In this document: positions 25,584 through 34,225 of the stretch, one piece after another
Layout: every line of letters begins with the position of its first letter
Position numbering within the stretch: the stretch's first letter is position 1
Assembly (NCBI GenBank): GCA_012799975.1
Contig: JAAZKF010000038.1
Coordinates: forward strand, 1 to 34,355
Length of the DNA: 34,355 nt
DNA from: Burkholderiales bacterium
Lineage (GTDB): Bacteria > Vulcanimicrobiota > Xenobia > Xenobiales > Xenobiaceae
Direction of reading: 5' to 3'
The notes under the pieces: generated by a model
Seen by the model: the letters and a program-made list of their open reading frames with translations, nothing else
The model's database searches: none
What the model was told of the DNA's origin: nothing
Program-made: the position numbers and the translations under genes

Positions 25584-27245
25584 GTGTTCGCCATCGAAGT
25601 CTCGTTGCTGACAGGAAGATACGTCGCCACTGCCTACAACGATCGCCGTGCTTCAGAATGGCCACCACACCCCGCTCGGCTCTTCTCGGCCTTGGCCGCC
25701 ACCTGCCTGTCCAACGAAGAGGTCGACCCCTTCGAGAGCGAAGCACTCGAATGGCTGGAGTCCCTGCCCGCTCCGGAGATCGCGGCGAGCGAGGCTGCAG
25801 TGCGCGACGTGGTCACGGTCTTCGTGCCCGTGAACGACGCACACCAGACCGGGGATGTCGAGGCCGAGGTCCAGGCCCTGGACAATGCCCGCGAGGAGCT
25901 GGAGGCTGCCGACACGCCCAAAGCGCGGGCGGCAGCGCTCAAGAAGGTCGGCAAGGCCGAGAAAAAGCTGGCTGAGAGCATGGCGCGTGCTGTCGCGATT
26001 CCGGCCCGACCGCCCACCATCAAGGTAGCCCTGAACGGAGAACGAGTCCTCCCGGAGTTTCGTGTCCGCCAGCCCCGCACGTTCCCGTCCGTGAGTCCGG
26101 TGGATCCGGTAGTGACCTTCATCTGGAAGGGCAGCCGTCCGGCCGAGGTCCATCGGCGCGCCCTGGACCGCCTCCTGGCCCGGGTCGTCCGGCTGGGGCA
26201 CTCCTCGTCGCTGGTTTCGGCCCGGCTGGTGGACTCGGCACCTGCTTCTACCTGGTTCCCTTCCCAGACTGGAAGAACAGTTCTGCGCACCACCCGCGCC
26301 GGCCAGTTGGACGCCCTGATCGAGGCCTATTCGCGACACAAGGAGACCGAGCCCCGGGTCATGCCTGCTGGTTTTACCACCTACACCAATATCCGCGAAC
26401 CGGTCCCCAAACCAGCCCCCTCGACCTGCTTTGAGTCCGACGGGCTGGTGCTGCAACGCGTGGGCGGTCCCCGCCTGCCCATCACTGCGGCTGCGGGCCT
26501 GGCGGGAACCCTACGCCGCCTCATTTTGAGCACCGCGGCCGAACCGATTCCCGAGGTTATCTCCGGACATCTCCCGGATGGTTCTGCCAGCGGCCGAGAC
26601 CATCTGGCCATCGTCCCGCTCCCCTTCGTGGGGTCAAGCCACGCCACGGGTCACCTCCTGGGTGTCGCCCTCCTCCTCCCCAAAGATTCGACCCCCGAGG
26701 ATCGCCGGGCTCTCTATCTGGCCATCGATGCCTGGGAAAAGGAGGCCCGAACTCCCGGAGACGAAGAAGACACTCCAGCGGTCCCCATCCACCTGGGACG
26801 GCTGGGAAGTTGGCTTGTACGCCGACTGGAAGACCAGGAACGGCAGGCGACCTTGAAATCAGGGACCTGGACCCGCCCGTCCCGGGTCTGGTATTCGGTG
26901 ACGCCTGTCGCCTTGGACCGCCACCCGGGCGATCTGAGATCGAGAAATGCCAGGAAATACGCCACCGCCGTGGCCAAGGCCGAACGCAGCCTTGAAGCCG
27001 CCGTGCAACGGGTCGGACTCCCCCGCCCCGTCCGCATCCTCGTCGAGCCCAATCCGGTCCTGGCAGGATCCGTACCCGCACGAGCCTTCGGTAGATTCCC
27101 GGAAGACCTGAAGAAGAATCCCCGGGTACTCACACACGCAATACTCGAATTTCCAGAGCCGGTCCAAGGGCCCATCCTGATAGGCGCCGGCCGCTACCTG
27201 GGGCTAGGACTTTTCCGCCCCGGACCGTCCCCGGAGGGATGTTGA
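25584..27245 (+). CDS. csb2: Type I-G Cas5-Cas6 fusion (Csb2, GSU0054 family)
   Basis: A 553-residue Cas5-Cas6 protein. The N-terminal LLTGRYVATAYNDRRASEWPPHPARLFSALAATC is the Cas5-like start of Csb2; a charged helical segment (about 90-135) follows. The C-terminal part ends with the Gly-rich loop ILIGAGRYLGLGLFRP typical of Cas6. By family knowledge it binds the crRNA 5' handle and processes pre-crRNA. The start is GTG 25584. Its TGA overlaps the cas3 ATG (TGATG). Confidence 0.9.
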   Translation: MFAIEVSLLTGRYVATAYNDRRASEWPPHPARLFSALAATCLSNEEVDPFESEALEWLESLPAPEIAASEAAVRDVVTVFVPVNDAHQTGDVEAEVQALDNAREELEAADTPKARAAALKKVGKAEKKLAESMARAVAIPARPPTIKVALNGERVLPEFRVRQPRTFPSVSPVDPVVTFIWKGSRPAEVHRRALDRLLARVVRLGHSSSLVSARLVDSAPASTWFPSQTGRTVLRTTRAGQLDALIEAYSRHKETEPRVMPAGFTTYTNIREPVPKPAPSTCFESDGLVLQRVGGPRLPITAAAGLAGTLRRLILSTAAEPIPEVISGHLPDGSASGRDHLAIVPLPFVGSSHATGHLLGVALLLPKDSTPEDRRALYLAIDAWEKEARTPGDEEDTPAVPIHLGRLGSWLVRRLEDQERQATLKSGTWTRPSRVWYSVTPVALDRHPGDLRSRNARKYATAVAKAERSLEAAVQRVGLPRPVRILVEPNPVLAGSVPARAFGRFPEDLKKNPRVLTHAILEFPEPVQGPILIGAGRYLGLGLFRPGPSPEGC

Positions 27246-30112
27246 TGTCCACGCTGGATGCGCCACGCTTTGCCGAATTCTTCGCAGCCCTCCACGACTG
27301 CAGACCTTTCCCCTGGCAGACCCGGCTGGCCGAGCAGGTCTTCCGGGACGAGGCCTGGCCCGCGATCCTCGACCTCCCCACGGGATCGGGGAAGACCGCG
27401 ACGCTTGACGTCGCCGTCTATTACCTGGCCTCGCAGGCCTGCCGCCCCGACCGCAAGGCGGCACTCCGAATCGTGTACGTGGTCGACCGCCGTACCATCG
27501 TCGACCAGGCCTTCGAAAGAGCGCGGGCCATCGCCGGTCGCATCCAGAAAGCTTCGAACGGCATCCTGCGCGAGGTACGCGAGGCTCTCGGTCACCTTCC
27601 ATCGGTGGGAACCTGCCCTCTCGAGGTGGCCTTGCTCCGCGGCGGGATCCCACGCGGAGATGCCTGGGCCAAGCGCCCCGACCAGCCCTTGATCGCCGTC
27701 TCCACCGTCGACCAGGTCGGTTCAAGACTGCTCTTCCGTGGGTATGGTGTCTCCCCCTCGATGCGGCCGATTCACGCCGGCCTGCTCGGGAACGACGTGC
27801 TTTATCTCCTGGACGAGGTGCACCTCTCGGCTCCGTTCTGCGAGACCCTGGAGCAGATCGGTGGACGCTACCGTTCCTGGGGCTCGCACGCCCTGCGCAC
27901 CCCGTTCTCGGTGGTCCAGATGTCCGCCACTCCCGGCGCGACGGGCACCGATCCTTTCGCTCTGGACGAGGCCGACTGGTCCCATCCGCAACTACGCCGA
28001 CGCCTGGAATCATCCAAACCCACCCGTCTCATCTCGCTTCCGGCCTCAAAACTCGTCGCCGAACTGAAGAAAGAAGCCCTCGACTTCTGCGCCCGGGAAG
28101 GCTCCACGGTCCTGGTCGTGGTCAACCGCGTCGACACCGCACGCCGTCTGGCCTCCTCCCTACAGGCGGATTCGAAGGACCACTTCGATGTGCGTCTGTT
28201 GACGGGCCGTATGCGGCCACTGGACCGGGAGGTTGCCGAAGCCGAGATCCTGCCCCGCGTGCGGGCGGGCCGCGAACGAAAGCCAGACCGGCGTTCCCTG
28301 GTGGTGGTCTCTACCCAGTGCATCGAAGCCGGTGCCGATTTCGACTTCGACTCCCTGGTTACCGAGTGCGCCAGCCTGGACGCCCTGCGCCAACGCTTCG
28401 GGCGCCTGGACCGCCTGGGCACGCAGGGTAGCGCGCCGGCCGTGATCCTGGCCTCCACCGACAATTTGAAGGATGACCCCATCTACGGACCTGCCCTGGG
28501 ACAGACATGGGCCTGGCTGAACGAGCAGGACCCCCTGGACTTCGGTCACACCCACCTGCAGCTCCCGGAAGAGAGCATCCTGACCAACCTGGTCCCGCCA
28601 CGACCTCACGCCCCCATCCTGCTGCCCGCCCACCTGGACTCGTGGGTGCAGACCAACCCCGAACCCTGGCCCGACCCTGACGTGGCCCTCTGGCTGCACG
28701 GGCCGGGCCGCGGGACGGCGGACTGCCAGGTGGTGTGGCGAGCCGACCTGTCCGAAGACTTGCTTCGCGCGGCCGAAGATGCCGTGATGGCAGAAGCCGT
28801 GCTGGCCCTGGTCGGCAGCGTCCCTCCGTCTTCCGGCGAAGCGGTGGCCATTCCCCATGCAGCCGCCTCGCGATGGCTCCGCGGAATTCCCGAAGGGACT
28901 GTAGCGGACGTCGAAGGGACCAGGGAGACCGAGGACCAGAAACCAGACCAACCACCCCGGCCGTGCCTGGTCTGGCGCGGCGACGACTCGCTGGTGGTCC
29001 AAGGCGAAGACCTCGACCGAACCCTGCGGCCCGGAGACACGATCGTGGTGCCCGCCACCTACGGGGGGCTCCTTCAGGGTACCTGGGATCCCTCCAACCC
29101 TACCGCCGTGCGCGACCTGGGAGACCTGGCCGCCTTCCGCCTCCGGGGACGCCTCGCGCTGCGGCTGCACCGAGATGTCCTGCAGAGCCTGACCAGGGAT
29201 CCTCAGGCTTCTCCACCCGCCTTCCCGCCAGAAGAGGAGACACCTGTGGATGAGCGGGAGATCGTCGCAGCCTGGTTGCATGAAGCCGCCAGGCGTGACT
29301 GGCCGGCCGACATCGTCGCCCTGGTCAAAGCCCTCGCCAAAGAAGGCTCGCGCCTGGTCATCGACCGGGTCGAGGTTCCCGGCCAGGAACCCCATCGGGT
29401 CGTCCGGTCACGCCGTCGGTTGCGCTTTGATGGCGAGGAGGTCAACTCGGAGGATGATTCCTCCTCCTTCACGGGGGTACCCATCCCGCTCACCCACCAC
29501 TTGGAGGGAGTGGCGCAGCGGGCGGGGGAATTTGCCGCCCGGGTCGGCTTGGACCAGGAGTTGACCAAGGACCTCAGGCTGGCAGGCTTCTGGCACGACA
29601 TCGGCAAGGCAGACCCGCGCTTTCAATGCCTACTGCACGGAGGCAGCTCCTTCCGCGCCTCGGTAGCGCCCCAGCCGCTTGCCAAGTCGCAACGGATCAG
29701 CTTGCGACGAGATGAACGGATGCGTGCGGCCCGGCGCTCGGGTTATCCGTCCGGCGCACGGCACGAGCTTCAGTCCGTAGCCCTGCTGCAAGGGGCTGGA
29801 GCCCTGCTGGACCAGGCCCACGACGCCGATCTGGTATTGCATCTCGTGGCCTGCCACCACGGTCGATGCCGGCCCTTCGCTCCTTGGGTGCCTGACCCGC
29901 AACCACTAGAAGTGTGCTTCTCCCTGGATGGCACAACACTGACCTCGACCAGCGACCACGGCCTGGCCCGCCTCGACTCGGGCATCCCGGAACGCTTCTG
30001 GCGACTGGTGCGTCGCTACGGCTGGTGGGGGCTGGCCTGGATTGAAGCCCTCCTGAGGCTGGGCGACCACCTCCAAAGTGAAATTGAACAGAAAACGGAG
30101 CACCCCTCGTGA
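27245..30112 (+). CDS. cas3: Type I-G Cas3 helicase-nuclease (HD domain at C-terminus)
   Basis: Target-degrading helicase/nuclease of type I CRISPR. The order of domains is helicase first and HD last, as in subtype I-G. Walker A is LPTGSGKT with K50; motif II is DEVH (190-193); helicase C-terminal motifs include STQCIEAGADFDFDSLVTE and RQRFGRLDRLG. The HD nuclease has H751/H752 (THHLEGV), H784-D785 (FWHDIGKADPRFQ), H840 and a CHHG segment. The start is ATG 27245, with GGAGG seven bases upstream; ATG 27239 is only one base from that site and less likely. About 955 residues. Confidence 0.93.
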   Translation: MSTLDAPRFAEFFAALHDCRPFPWQTRLAEQVFRDEAWPAILDLPTGSGKTATLDVAVYYLASQACRPDRKAALRIVYVVDRRTIVDQAFERARAIAGRIQKASNGILREVREALGHLPSVGTCPLEVALLRGGIPRGDAWAKRPDQPLIAVSTVDQVGSRLLFRGYGVSPSMRPIHAGLLGNDVLYLLDEVHLSAPFCETLEQIGGRYRSWGSHALRTPFSVVQMSATPGATGTDPFALDEADWSHPQLRRRLESSKPTRLISLPASKLVAELKKEALDFCAREGSTVLVVVNRVDTARRLASSLQADSKDHFDVRLLTGRMRPLDREVAEAEILPRVRAGRERKPDRRSLVVVSTQCIEAGADFDFDSLVTECASLDALRQRFGRLDRLGTQGSAPAVILASTDNLKDDPIYGPALGQTWAWLNEQDPLDFGHTHLQLPEESILTNLVPPRPHAPILLPAHLDSWVQTNPEPWPDPDVALWLHGPGRGTADCQVVWRADLSEDLLRAAEDAVMAEAVLALVGSVPPSSGEAVAIPHAAASRWLRGIPEGTVADVEGTRETEDQKPDQPPRPCLVWRGDDSLVVQGEDLDRTLRPGDTIVVPATYGGLLQGTWDPSNPTAVRDLGDLAAFRLRGRLALRLHRDVLQSLTRDPQASPPAFPPEEETPVDEREIVAAWLHEAARRDWPADIVALVKALAKEGSRLVIDRVEVPGQEPHRVVRSRRRLRFDGEEVNSEDDSSSFTGVPIPLTHHLEGVAQRAGEFAARVGLDQELTKDLRLAGFWHDIGKADPRFQCLLHGGSSFRASVAPQPLAKSQRISLRRDERMRAARRSGYPSGARHELQSVALLQGAGALLDQAHDADLVLHLVACHHGRCRPFAPWVPDPQPLEVCFSLDGTTLTSTSDHGLARLDSGIPERFWRLVRRYGWWGLAWIEALLRLGDHLQSEIEQKTEHPS

Positions 30113-31032
30113 GTGAACTCAAACTCGCCGGTCTGGATGGTTCCAATCCACTGGCTTTCCTCGCCGCACTGGGCGTGCTTCGCGCAGCCGACGACCAGGT
30201 CCGGGGAGTTCGCCTGTCGTGGCGGGAGGAAGGGATTTGGTTCCCCGTCCTGCACGATTTTGACGGAGACCTGGACGCCCTCCTCGACCTTCTTGAAGCG
30301 GATCTACAGGACTGTGCCGACGACCCCGCCCTGGCCTTGATCTATGCATCCAAAGAGGAAGAGGTCCCGACCGAGCGGGACCTCAAGCCACCGCCCGCCG
30401 TCTTTCGTCAGTACCTCGAGACCCTGGTCGAGGGGGCGACGGCGGACCACCGGCGTAGCGTCGACTGGGCGGCGGCCTTCGCGAGCGACGTGGTCACCGA
30501 CCTGGGGGGCAAGACCAAGCCGTCGGCCCTGCACTTCACGGCCGGCCAACAGAAATTCCTCGGCATGGTGCACCAGATCCTCGAGCAAGGGCAGCGCGAA
30601 GATCTCGAAGAGGCCATCTGCGGCCCCTGGCTATATGACCGGAACCTGCCTGTCCTGGGATGGGACAATACCGTGAGCAGAGACTACGCCCTTCGCGCCA
30701 GGGATCCGTCCACAGACCAAAAGTGTGGAGTCCCGGGCGCCGACTGGCTGGCCCTGCGAGGGCTCAGTTTCCTGGTCGTCGTACCGCGAGGCGACCGCCT
30801 TCTGACCACATGCTGCACGGGCGGATGGAAGTCGGGCCTTTTTCGTTGGCCTCTATGGACCCCACCGCTCCCCAGTGAGGTCATCGGCAGCCTGCTGCGG
30901 TGTGACATGACGAGGATGTCCATCCAAGAACGACTTGCCCGCGGGGTCGGGGTGACCTTCGAGTGCTCAATCCGCCGGTCCGACCAAGGGGGTTACGGCA
31001 GCTTCACTCCGTCCCGACCGCTGGTCGGCTGA
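30109..31032 (+). CDS. cas8: Type I-G Cas8-like large subunit (Csb3/GSU0052-type)
   Basis: The 307-residue product starts SELKLAGLDGSNPLAFLAALGVLRAAD, the N-terminal hallmark of the Cas8u2/Csb3/Csx17 group of type I-G effectors. It also has FTAGQQKFLGMV and PLWTPPLPSEVIGSLL, segments found across the group. It probably recognises the PAM and target in the effector complex; at about 300 residues it is far shorter than Csx17 and matches Cas8u2. GTG 30109 overlaps the cas3 stop; ACGGAG precedes it. A 481-nt gap follows, interrupting the operon. Confidence 0.82.
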   Translation: MSELKLAGLDGSNPLAFLAALGVLRAADDQVRGVRLSWREEGIWFPVLHDFDGDLDALLDLLEADLQDCADDPALALIYASKEEEVPTERDLKPPPAVFRQYLETLVEGATADHRRSVDWAAAFASDVVTDLGGKTKPSALHFTAGQQKFLGMVHQILEQGQREDLEEAICGPWLYDRNLPVLGWDNTVSRDYALRARDPSTDQKCGVPGADWLALRGLSFLVVVPRGDRLLTTCCTGGWKSGLFRWPLWTPPLPSEVIGSLLRCDMTRMSIQERLARGVGVTFECSIRRSDQGGYGSFTPSRPLVG

Positions 31033-31513
31033 GGGGGGCCGGTCACCGACACGTTTTGAACGGGACCCGGCGAGAGGCACCTGGTCAGCACGGCCGACAC
31101 CGCGTCGACCCGCCCATATTCCAGACCACGGTGACATATCCTGACACCGACAACCTTCACAATGAAGGGAATCCGTCCCGCATCCTGTTGACAATGCCGT
31201 CAACCGACTGCACCCGGCCTGAATCCGCCGCCTGGCGTGAGAACCGAGGCCATCGAGGCGGGTCTGGATGCCAGGAAGGCGTGCGTTCTGAGGAGCGGAG
31301 CGTAGTGGGAAACTACGTGAGCACAGCAGAGGTGCGCCTGACGACGCAGACGGGCCCCTCCCACCCACACCCTGGTGTGGGTGGGGTCTCAACGCCTCGA
31401 CGGCCGAATGCCGCGGTAGGCGGCGGATCCAGGCCCGAGGCCGCGACTCCTGACGTGCGCCTTCCCAGCGCACTGAATGCGGGTTGGATTGATCGTGAAG
31501 GGAGGAACCGCCG
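31033..31513 (+). other. 481-nt gap in the cas operon with repeat copy 3
   Basis: No gene is seen. Bases 31187-31204 form an inverted repeat GTTGAC-AATGCC-GTCAAC whose left half contains a perfect -35 hexamer TTGACA (31188-31193). No -10 lies 16-18 nt after it: repeat copy 3 starts at 31218, so the insertion may have separated promoter elements. Between 31434 and 31513 is an 80-nt stretch ending with GGGAGG, the ribosome site of cas4-cas1. Confidence 0.5.
31218..31433 (+). repeat. Dispersed 216-bp inverted-repeat element, copy 3
   Basis: Same element as copies 1 and 2. It starts CCTGAATCCGCCGCCTGGCG; its right end has diverged (GCGGTAGGCGGCGGATCCAGG region), so the terminal stem is interrupted. 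The 12-bp internal hairpin (CCCACCCACACC/GGTGTGGGTGGG) is perfect in this copy. It lies between cas8 and cas4-cas1, 80 nt ahead of the latter, in the same orientation as the operon. No clear target duplication is seen. Confidence 0.88.
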
Positions 31514-33205
31514 ATGCAGACCCGCACCGCCCTGCCGGAACTGCTGCCGGCCCGCATGCTCAACGAATTTGTCTATTGCCCCCGCCTCGGATTTCTGGAG
31601 TGGGTCGAAGGCGAATTCGCAGACAACCAATACACCGAGGATGGTCGCTATCAACACCGCCGGGTGGACCGCAAGTCGGGGTTCCTGGAGGCGCCCCCAG
31701 AACCCGAGGATGCCGAGGCCCCCGAACGTCCCCAGGTTGCCCGCTCGGTCATGATGTCCGCCCCGGTGGAAGGACTCATCGCCCGTATGGACCTGGTGGA
31801 AGCCACCGGGGCTGAGGCGACCCCGGTGGACTACAAGCGCGGCAAGGTGCCAAATGTACCGGCCAATGCCTACGACCCCGAACGCGTCCAACTCTGCGCT
31901 CAGGGCTTGATCCTGCGTGAGAACGGTTTCGTCTGCCGGGGCGGTTGGCTGTATTTCGCAGCTTCCCGGCGCCGGGTCTGGGTGGAGTTCGAGCCGGAAC
32001 TGGTCGAAATGACCCGCCAGGCTGCGCGGGACTTCCGTCGCATGGCGGATGACGGTGTACGACCCCCTCCCTTGCACCACAGCCCTAAATGTGGAGGTTG
32101 CTCGCTTTCCGGTATCTGCCTGCCCGACGAGATCGAATTGCTGCGGGGAGATCCGCAGGCCCCCGAGTCCCCAGAAGAAGAGGTCCGCCGGCTGATGCCC
32201 GCTCGAAACGAGGCCCTTCCCCTCTACCTGCAGCGCCACGGCCTCTCGCTGGGGCTCAGCGGAGAGACCCTGCAGGTTCGCGAAAAGGGAGAACAGGTAG
32301 CCGAGATCCGACTGCTGGACCTCTCTCAAATCAACCTCATGGGGAATATCCAGATCACTACCCAGGCAGTCCGCGAACTCTGCAGCCGCGGTATTCCGGT
32401 CAGCTACTTCTCGTTCGGCGGATGGTTCTCTGGGATGACCCAGGGGCCGGGGCACAAGAACATCCTTCTGCGCCAGACCCAGTTCCGTGCTGCCTTCGAC
32501 CCCGACCGATGCTGCACCATCGCCCGAGAGTTGGTGGCGGCGAAGATCCTCAATTGCCGGACCATGCTGCGCCGGAACCTAGAAGAACCGGCTCCCGATC
32601 TGTTGGTCGAATTGAAGGAATTGGCAGGTCAGGCCCGCCGGACTAAAAACCTCGAGAGCCTCCTTGGCGTTGAAGGCTACGCTGGCCGCCTTTATTTTGG
32701 GGCATTCCCAGGCATGTTCAAGAAGCAGGGCCTATCCTTCGACTTCCAGGGCCGCAACCGCCGCCCTCCGCTGGACCCAGTCAATGCGATGCTTTCTTTT
32801 GCCTACTCCCTGTTGACCCGAGACCTGACCATCACTCTGCAAAGCGTGGGCTTCGATCCCTTCCAGGGTTATTACCATCAGCCCCGCTATGGACGGCCCG
32901 CGCTGGCCCTGGACCTGATGGAGCCCTTCCGTCCCCTGATCGCCGACTCCACCGTGCTGTGGTGCCTGAACAACGGCGTGATCGGCCCTGATGATTTCGT
33001 GACCGCGGCCAATGCCTGCAATCTCTCGCCTTCGGGCCGCAAGTCCTTCATCCAGGCCTATGAGCGCCGGATGGATGAACTTATCACCCATCCCACCTTC
33101 GGATACCGCCTCAGCTACCGCCAACTGCTGGAGGTACAGTCCCGCCTTTTCGGCCGCTACCTGGCGGGAGAGGTTCCCGAGGTCCCTACTATCCGGACCC
33201 GCTGA
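31514..33205 (+). CDS. cas4-cas1: Cas4-Cas1 fusion protein
   Basis: Spacer-acquisition protein of 563 residues, a fusion typical of type I-G. The Cas4 part (about 1-215) has iron-sulphur cysteines C22 (VYCPRLGF), C193, C196 and C202 (CGGCSLSGIC) and the RecB-type nuclease motif VDYKRGK (D106, K108). The Cas1 integrase (about 225-563) has catalytic E387 (GVEGYAGRLYFGAF), H455 (YYHQPRYGRPALALD) and D467. All catalytic residues expected are present. ATG 31514 has GGGAGG upstream. Cas4 of such fusions selects and trims PAM-containing prespacers. cas2 follows after 12 nt. Confidence 0.94.
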   Translation: MQTRTALPELLPARMLNEFVYCPRLGFLEWVEGEFADNQYTEDGRYQHRRVDRKSGFLEAPPEPEDAEAPERPQVARSVMMSAPVEGLIARMDLVEATGAEATPVDYKRGKVPNVPANAYDPERVQLCAQGLILRENGFVCRGGWLYFAASRRRVWVEFEPELVEMTRQAARDFRRMADDGVRPPPLHHSPKCGGCSLSGICLPDEIELLRGDPQAPESPEEEVRRLMPARNEALPLYLQRHGLSLGLSGETLQVREKGEQVAEIRLLDLSQINLMGNIQITTQAVRELCSRGIPVSYFSFGGWFSGMTQGPGHKNILLRQTQFRAAFDPDRCCTIARELVAAKILNCRTMLRRNLEEPAPDLLVELKELAGQARRTKNLESLLGVEGYAGRLYFGAFPGMFKKQGLSFDFQGRNRRPPLDPVNAMLSFAYSLLTRDLTITLQSVGFDPFQGYYHQPRYGRPALALDLMEPFRPLIADSTVLWCLNNGVIGPDDFVTAANACNLSPSGRKSFIQAYERRMDELITHPTFGYRLSYRQLLEVQSRLFGRYLAGEVPEVPTIRTR

Positions 33206-33217
33206 GAGGAGGCCAGG

Positions 33218-33508
33218 ATGCGACGCGATTATCTTGTGGCCTACGATATCTGCGAACCGGGACGCCTGCGCAAGGTCTTCCAGATCATGCGCGGTTTCGG
33301 AGACCATCTGCAGTATTCGGTATTCAGATGCGCCCTGACTGATCGGGAGAAGGTTCAACTCCTGGCGAAACTAAGCGAAGCGATCCACCACGGCGAGGAC
33401 CAGGTCATGCTGGTTGATCTGGGCGGAGTCAGCCCCCGCTCTCGCCGCCGGTTCCGCACTCTCGGCCTCCCCCTGACCAATACCGAGAGGAGCGTCCTGG
33501 TCTTCTGA
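33218..33508 (+). CDS. cas2: CRISPR-associated Cas2
   Basis: Structural partner of Cas1 in spacer integration; 96 residues, the normal length. The ferredoxin-like fold starts RRDYLVAYDICEPGRLRKVFQIMRGFGDHLQYSVFRC with the conserved aspartate D10 after the first strand. ATG 33218 follows GAGAGGAGGCCAGG. A 7-bp inverted repeat GGTCTTC/GAAGACC (33499-33505 and 33523-33529) overlaps the stop codon and could be a weak transcript end. Confidence 0.95.
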   Translation: MRRDYLVAYDICEPGRLRKVFQIMRGFGDHLQYSVFRCALTDREKVQLLAKLSEAIHHGEDQVMLVDLGGVSPRSRRRFRTLGLPLTNTERSVLVF

Positions 33509-34225
33509 GTTCTTTGAAAATCGAAGACCCCATAAGTTGATCGGCTCAAACCAAAGCCAGGTGCCTGTTTGTCAGCTATCTGACACCCGGGCGACTGGCA
33601 GCGGCTCCAGTTTGTCGGCTGCAGGCGGGGGTCTGGGTGCCCTGGCATCCAGACCTGCCGCCTGCACCCTCTGATGTCGTGGTCCAGCAGGTATCCGAGC
33701 CTACCGTGGCACGGTCCCATAGAAACACGCACGCCCATCGCCATCTGCATCCGGCCAAGCCCACCAGACGCTGAGATGCGGGTTCTTGGGCTGGTTCAAC
33801 AGCTTACCCCTACCACCGACACGCGCGTGTCAGGAGCGTCCCTCGACCCAGCGACAACCACGGCGCCCCAGCGCCTACCCGGGCCAGCTCGACCTTCTCC
33901 TGGTCCTTTCACCGCTCCGGTCCCAGGGTGACGGCTTTAGCAATTCCTGCCTCGAGAGTTCCTTGACCCCAACCGATCAAGGCCCTAAAATCTCACCGTT
34001 GCGTGGTCTCCACCAGATACAGAGGCGAAGACCCCTCGCGAGCGCCTCGGTGGTCGCAACTTCCCGCGGTGTGCTCGCCTCCGCCCAATTCCCCACCAAA
34101 CCAAGCTTCAGCGCACCTCAGGATGCAGGGATCCAGACTCGATCAGCAGAATACGCTAAGATACCCGGCACCCCTCGCACGATGAAACCAAAGCACCGAG
34201 ATGACCGGCTTAAGAAAGCGAGGGA
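33509..34225 (+). other. 717-nt non-coding region between cas2 and the CRISPR array (contains the leader)
   Basis: No credible gene is present; the short open frames here have poor composition and no ribosome sites. The segment begins with an A/T-rich GTTCTTTGAAAATCGAAG. The last 100-150 nt before the first repeat, richer in A, are the most likely leader, because the array is read left to right away from cas2. The region is longer than the 100-300 nt leaders often seen next to cas2. Its central hairpin is listed separately. Confidence 0.6.
33621..33665. repeat. Long imperfect hairpin between cas2 and the CRISPR array
   Basis: Two arms of about 21-22 nt pair almost fully: GCAGGCGGGGGTCTGGGTGCC and, after CT, the complementary GGCATCCAGACCTGCCGCCTG arm. 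There are two or three mismatches or a one-base bulge near the middle and one near the tip. No U-tract follows. It could be a terminator, a remnant of a mobile element, or a small structured RNA. Confidence 0.6.

Noticed and set aside
31210-31445. Target duplication around repeat copy 3
   Set aside because: Only a loose CCCG similarity between the flanks, which is expected by chance in this GC-rich sequence.
33674-33931. Short plus-strand open frame between cas2 and the array
   Set aside because: Skewed Pro/Thr-rich composition, no ribosome site, overlap with the hairpin edge and no recognisable domain.
34130-34225. Specific CRISPR leader promoter (TAAGAT near 34157)
   Set aside because: No acceptable -35 hexamer at 16-18 nt; reported only as likely leader sequence.
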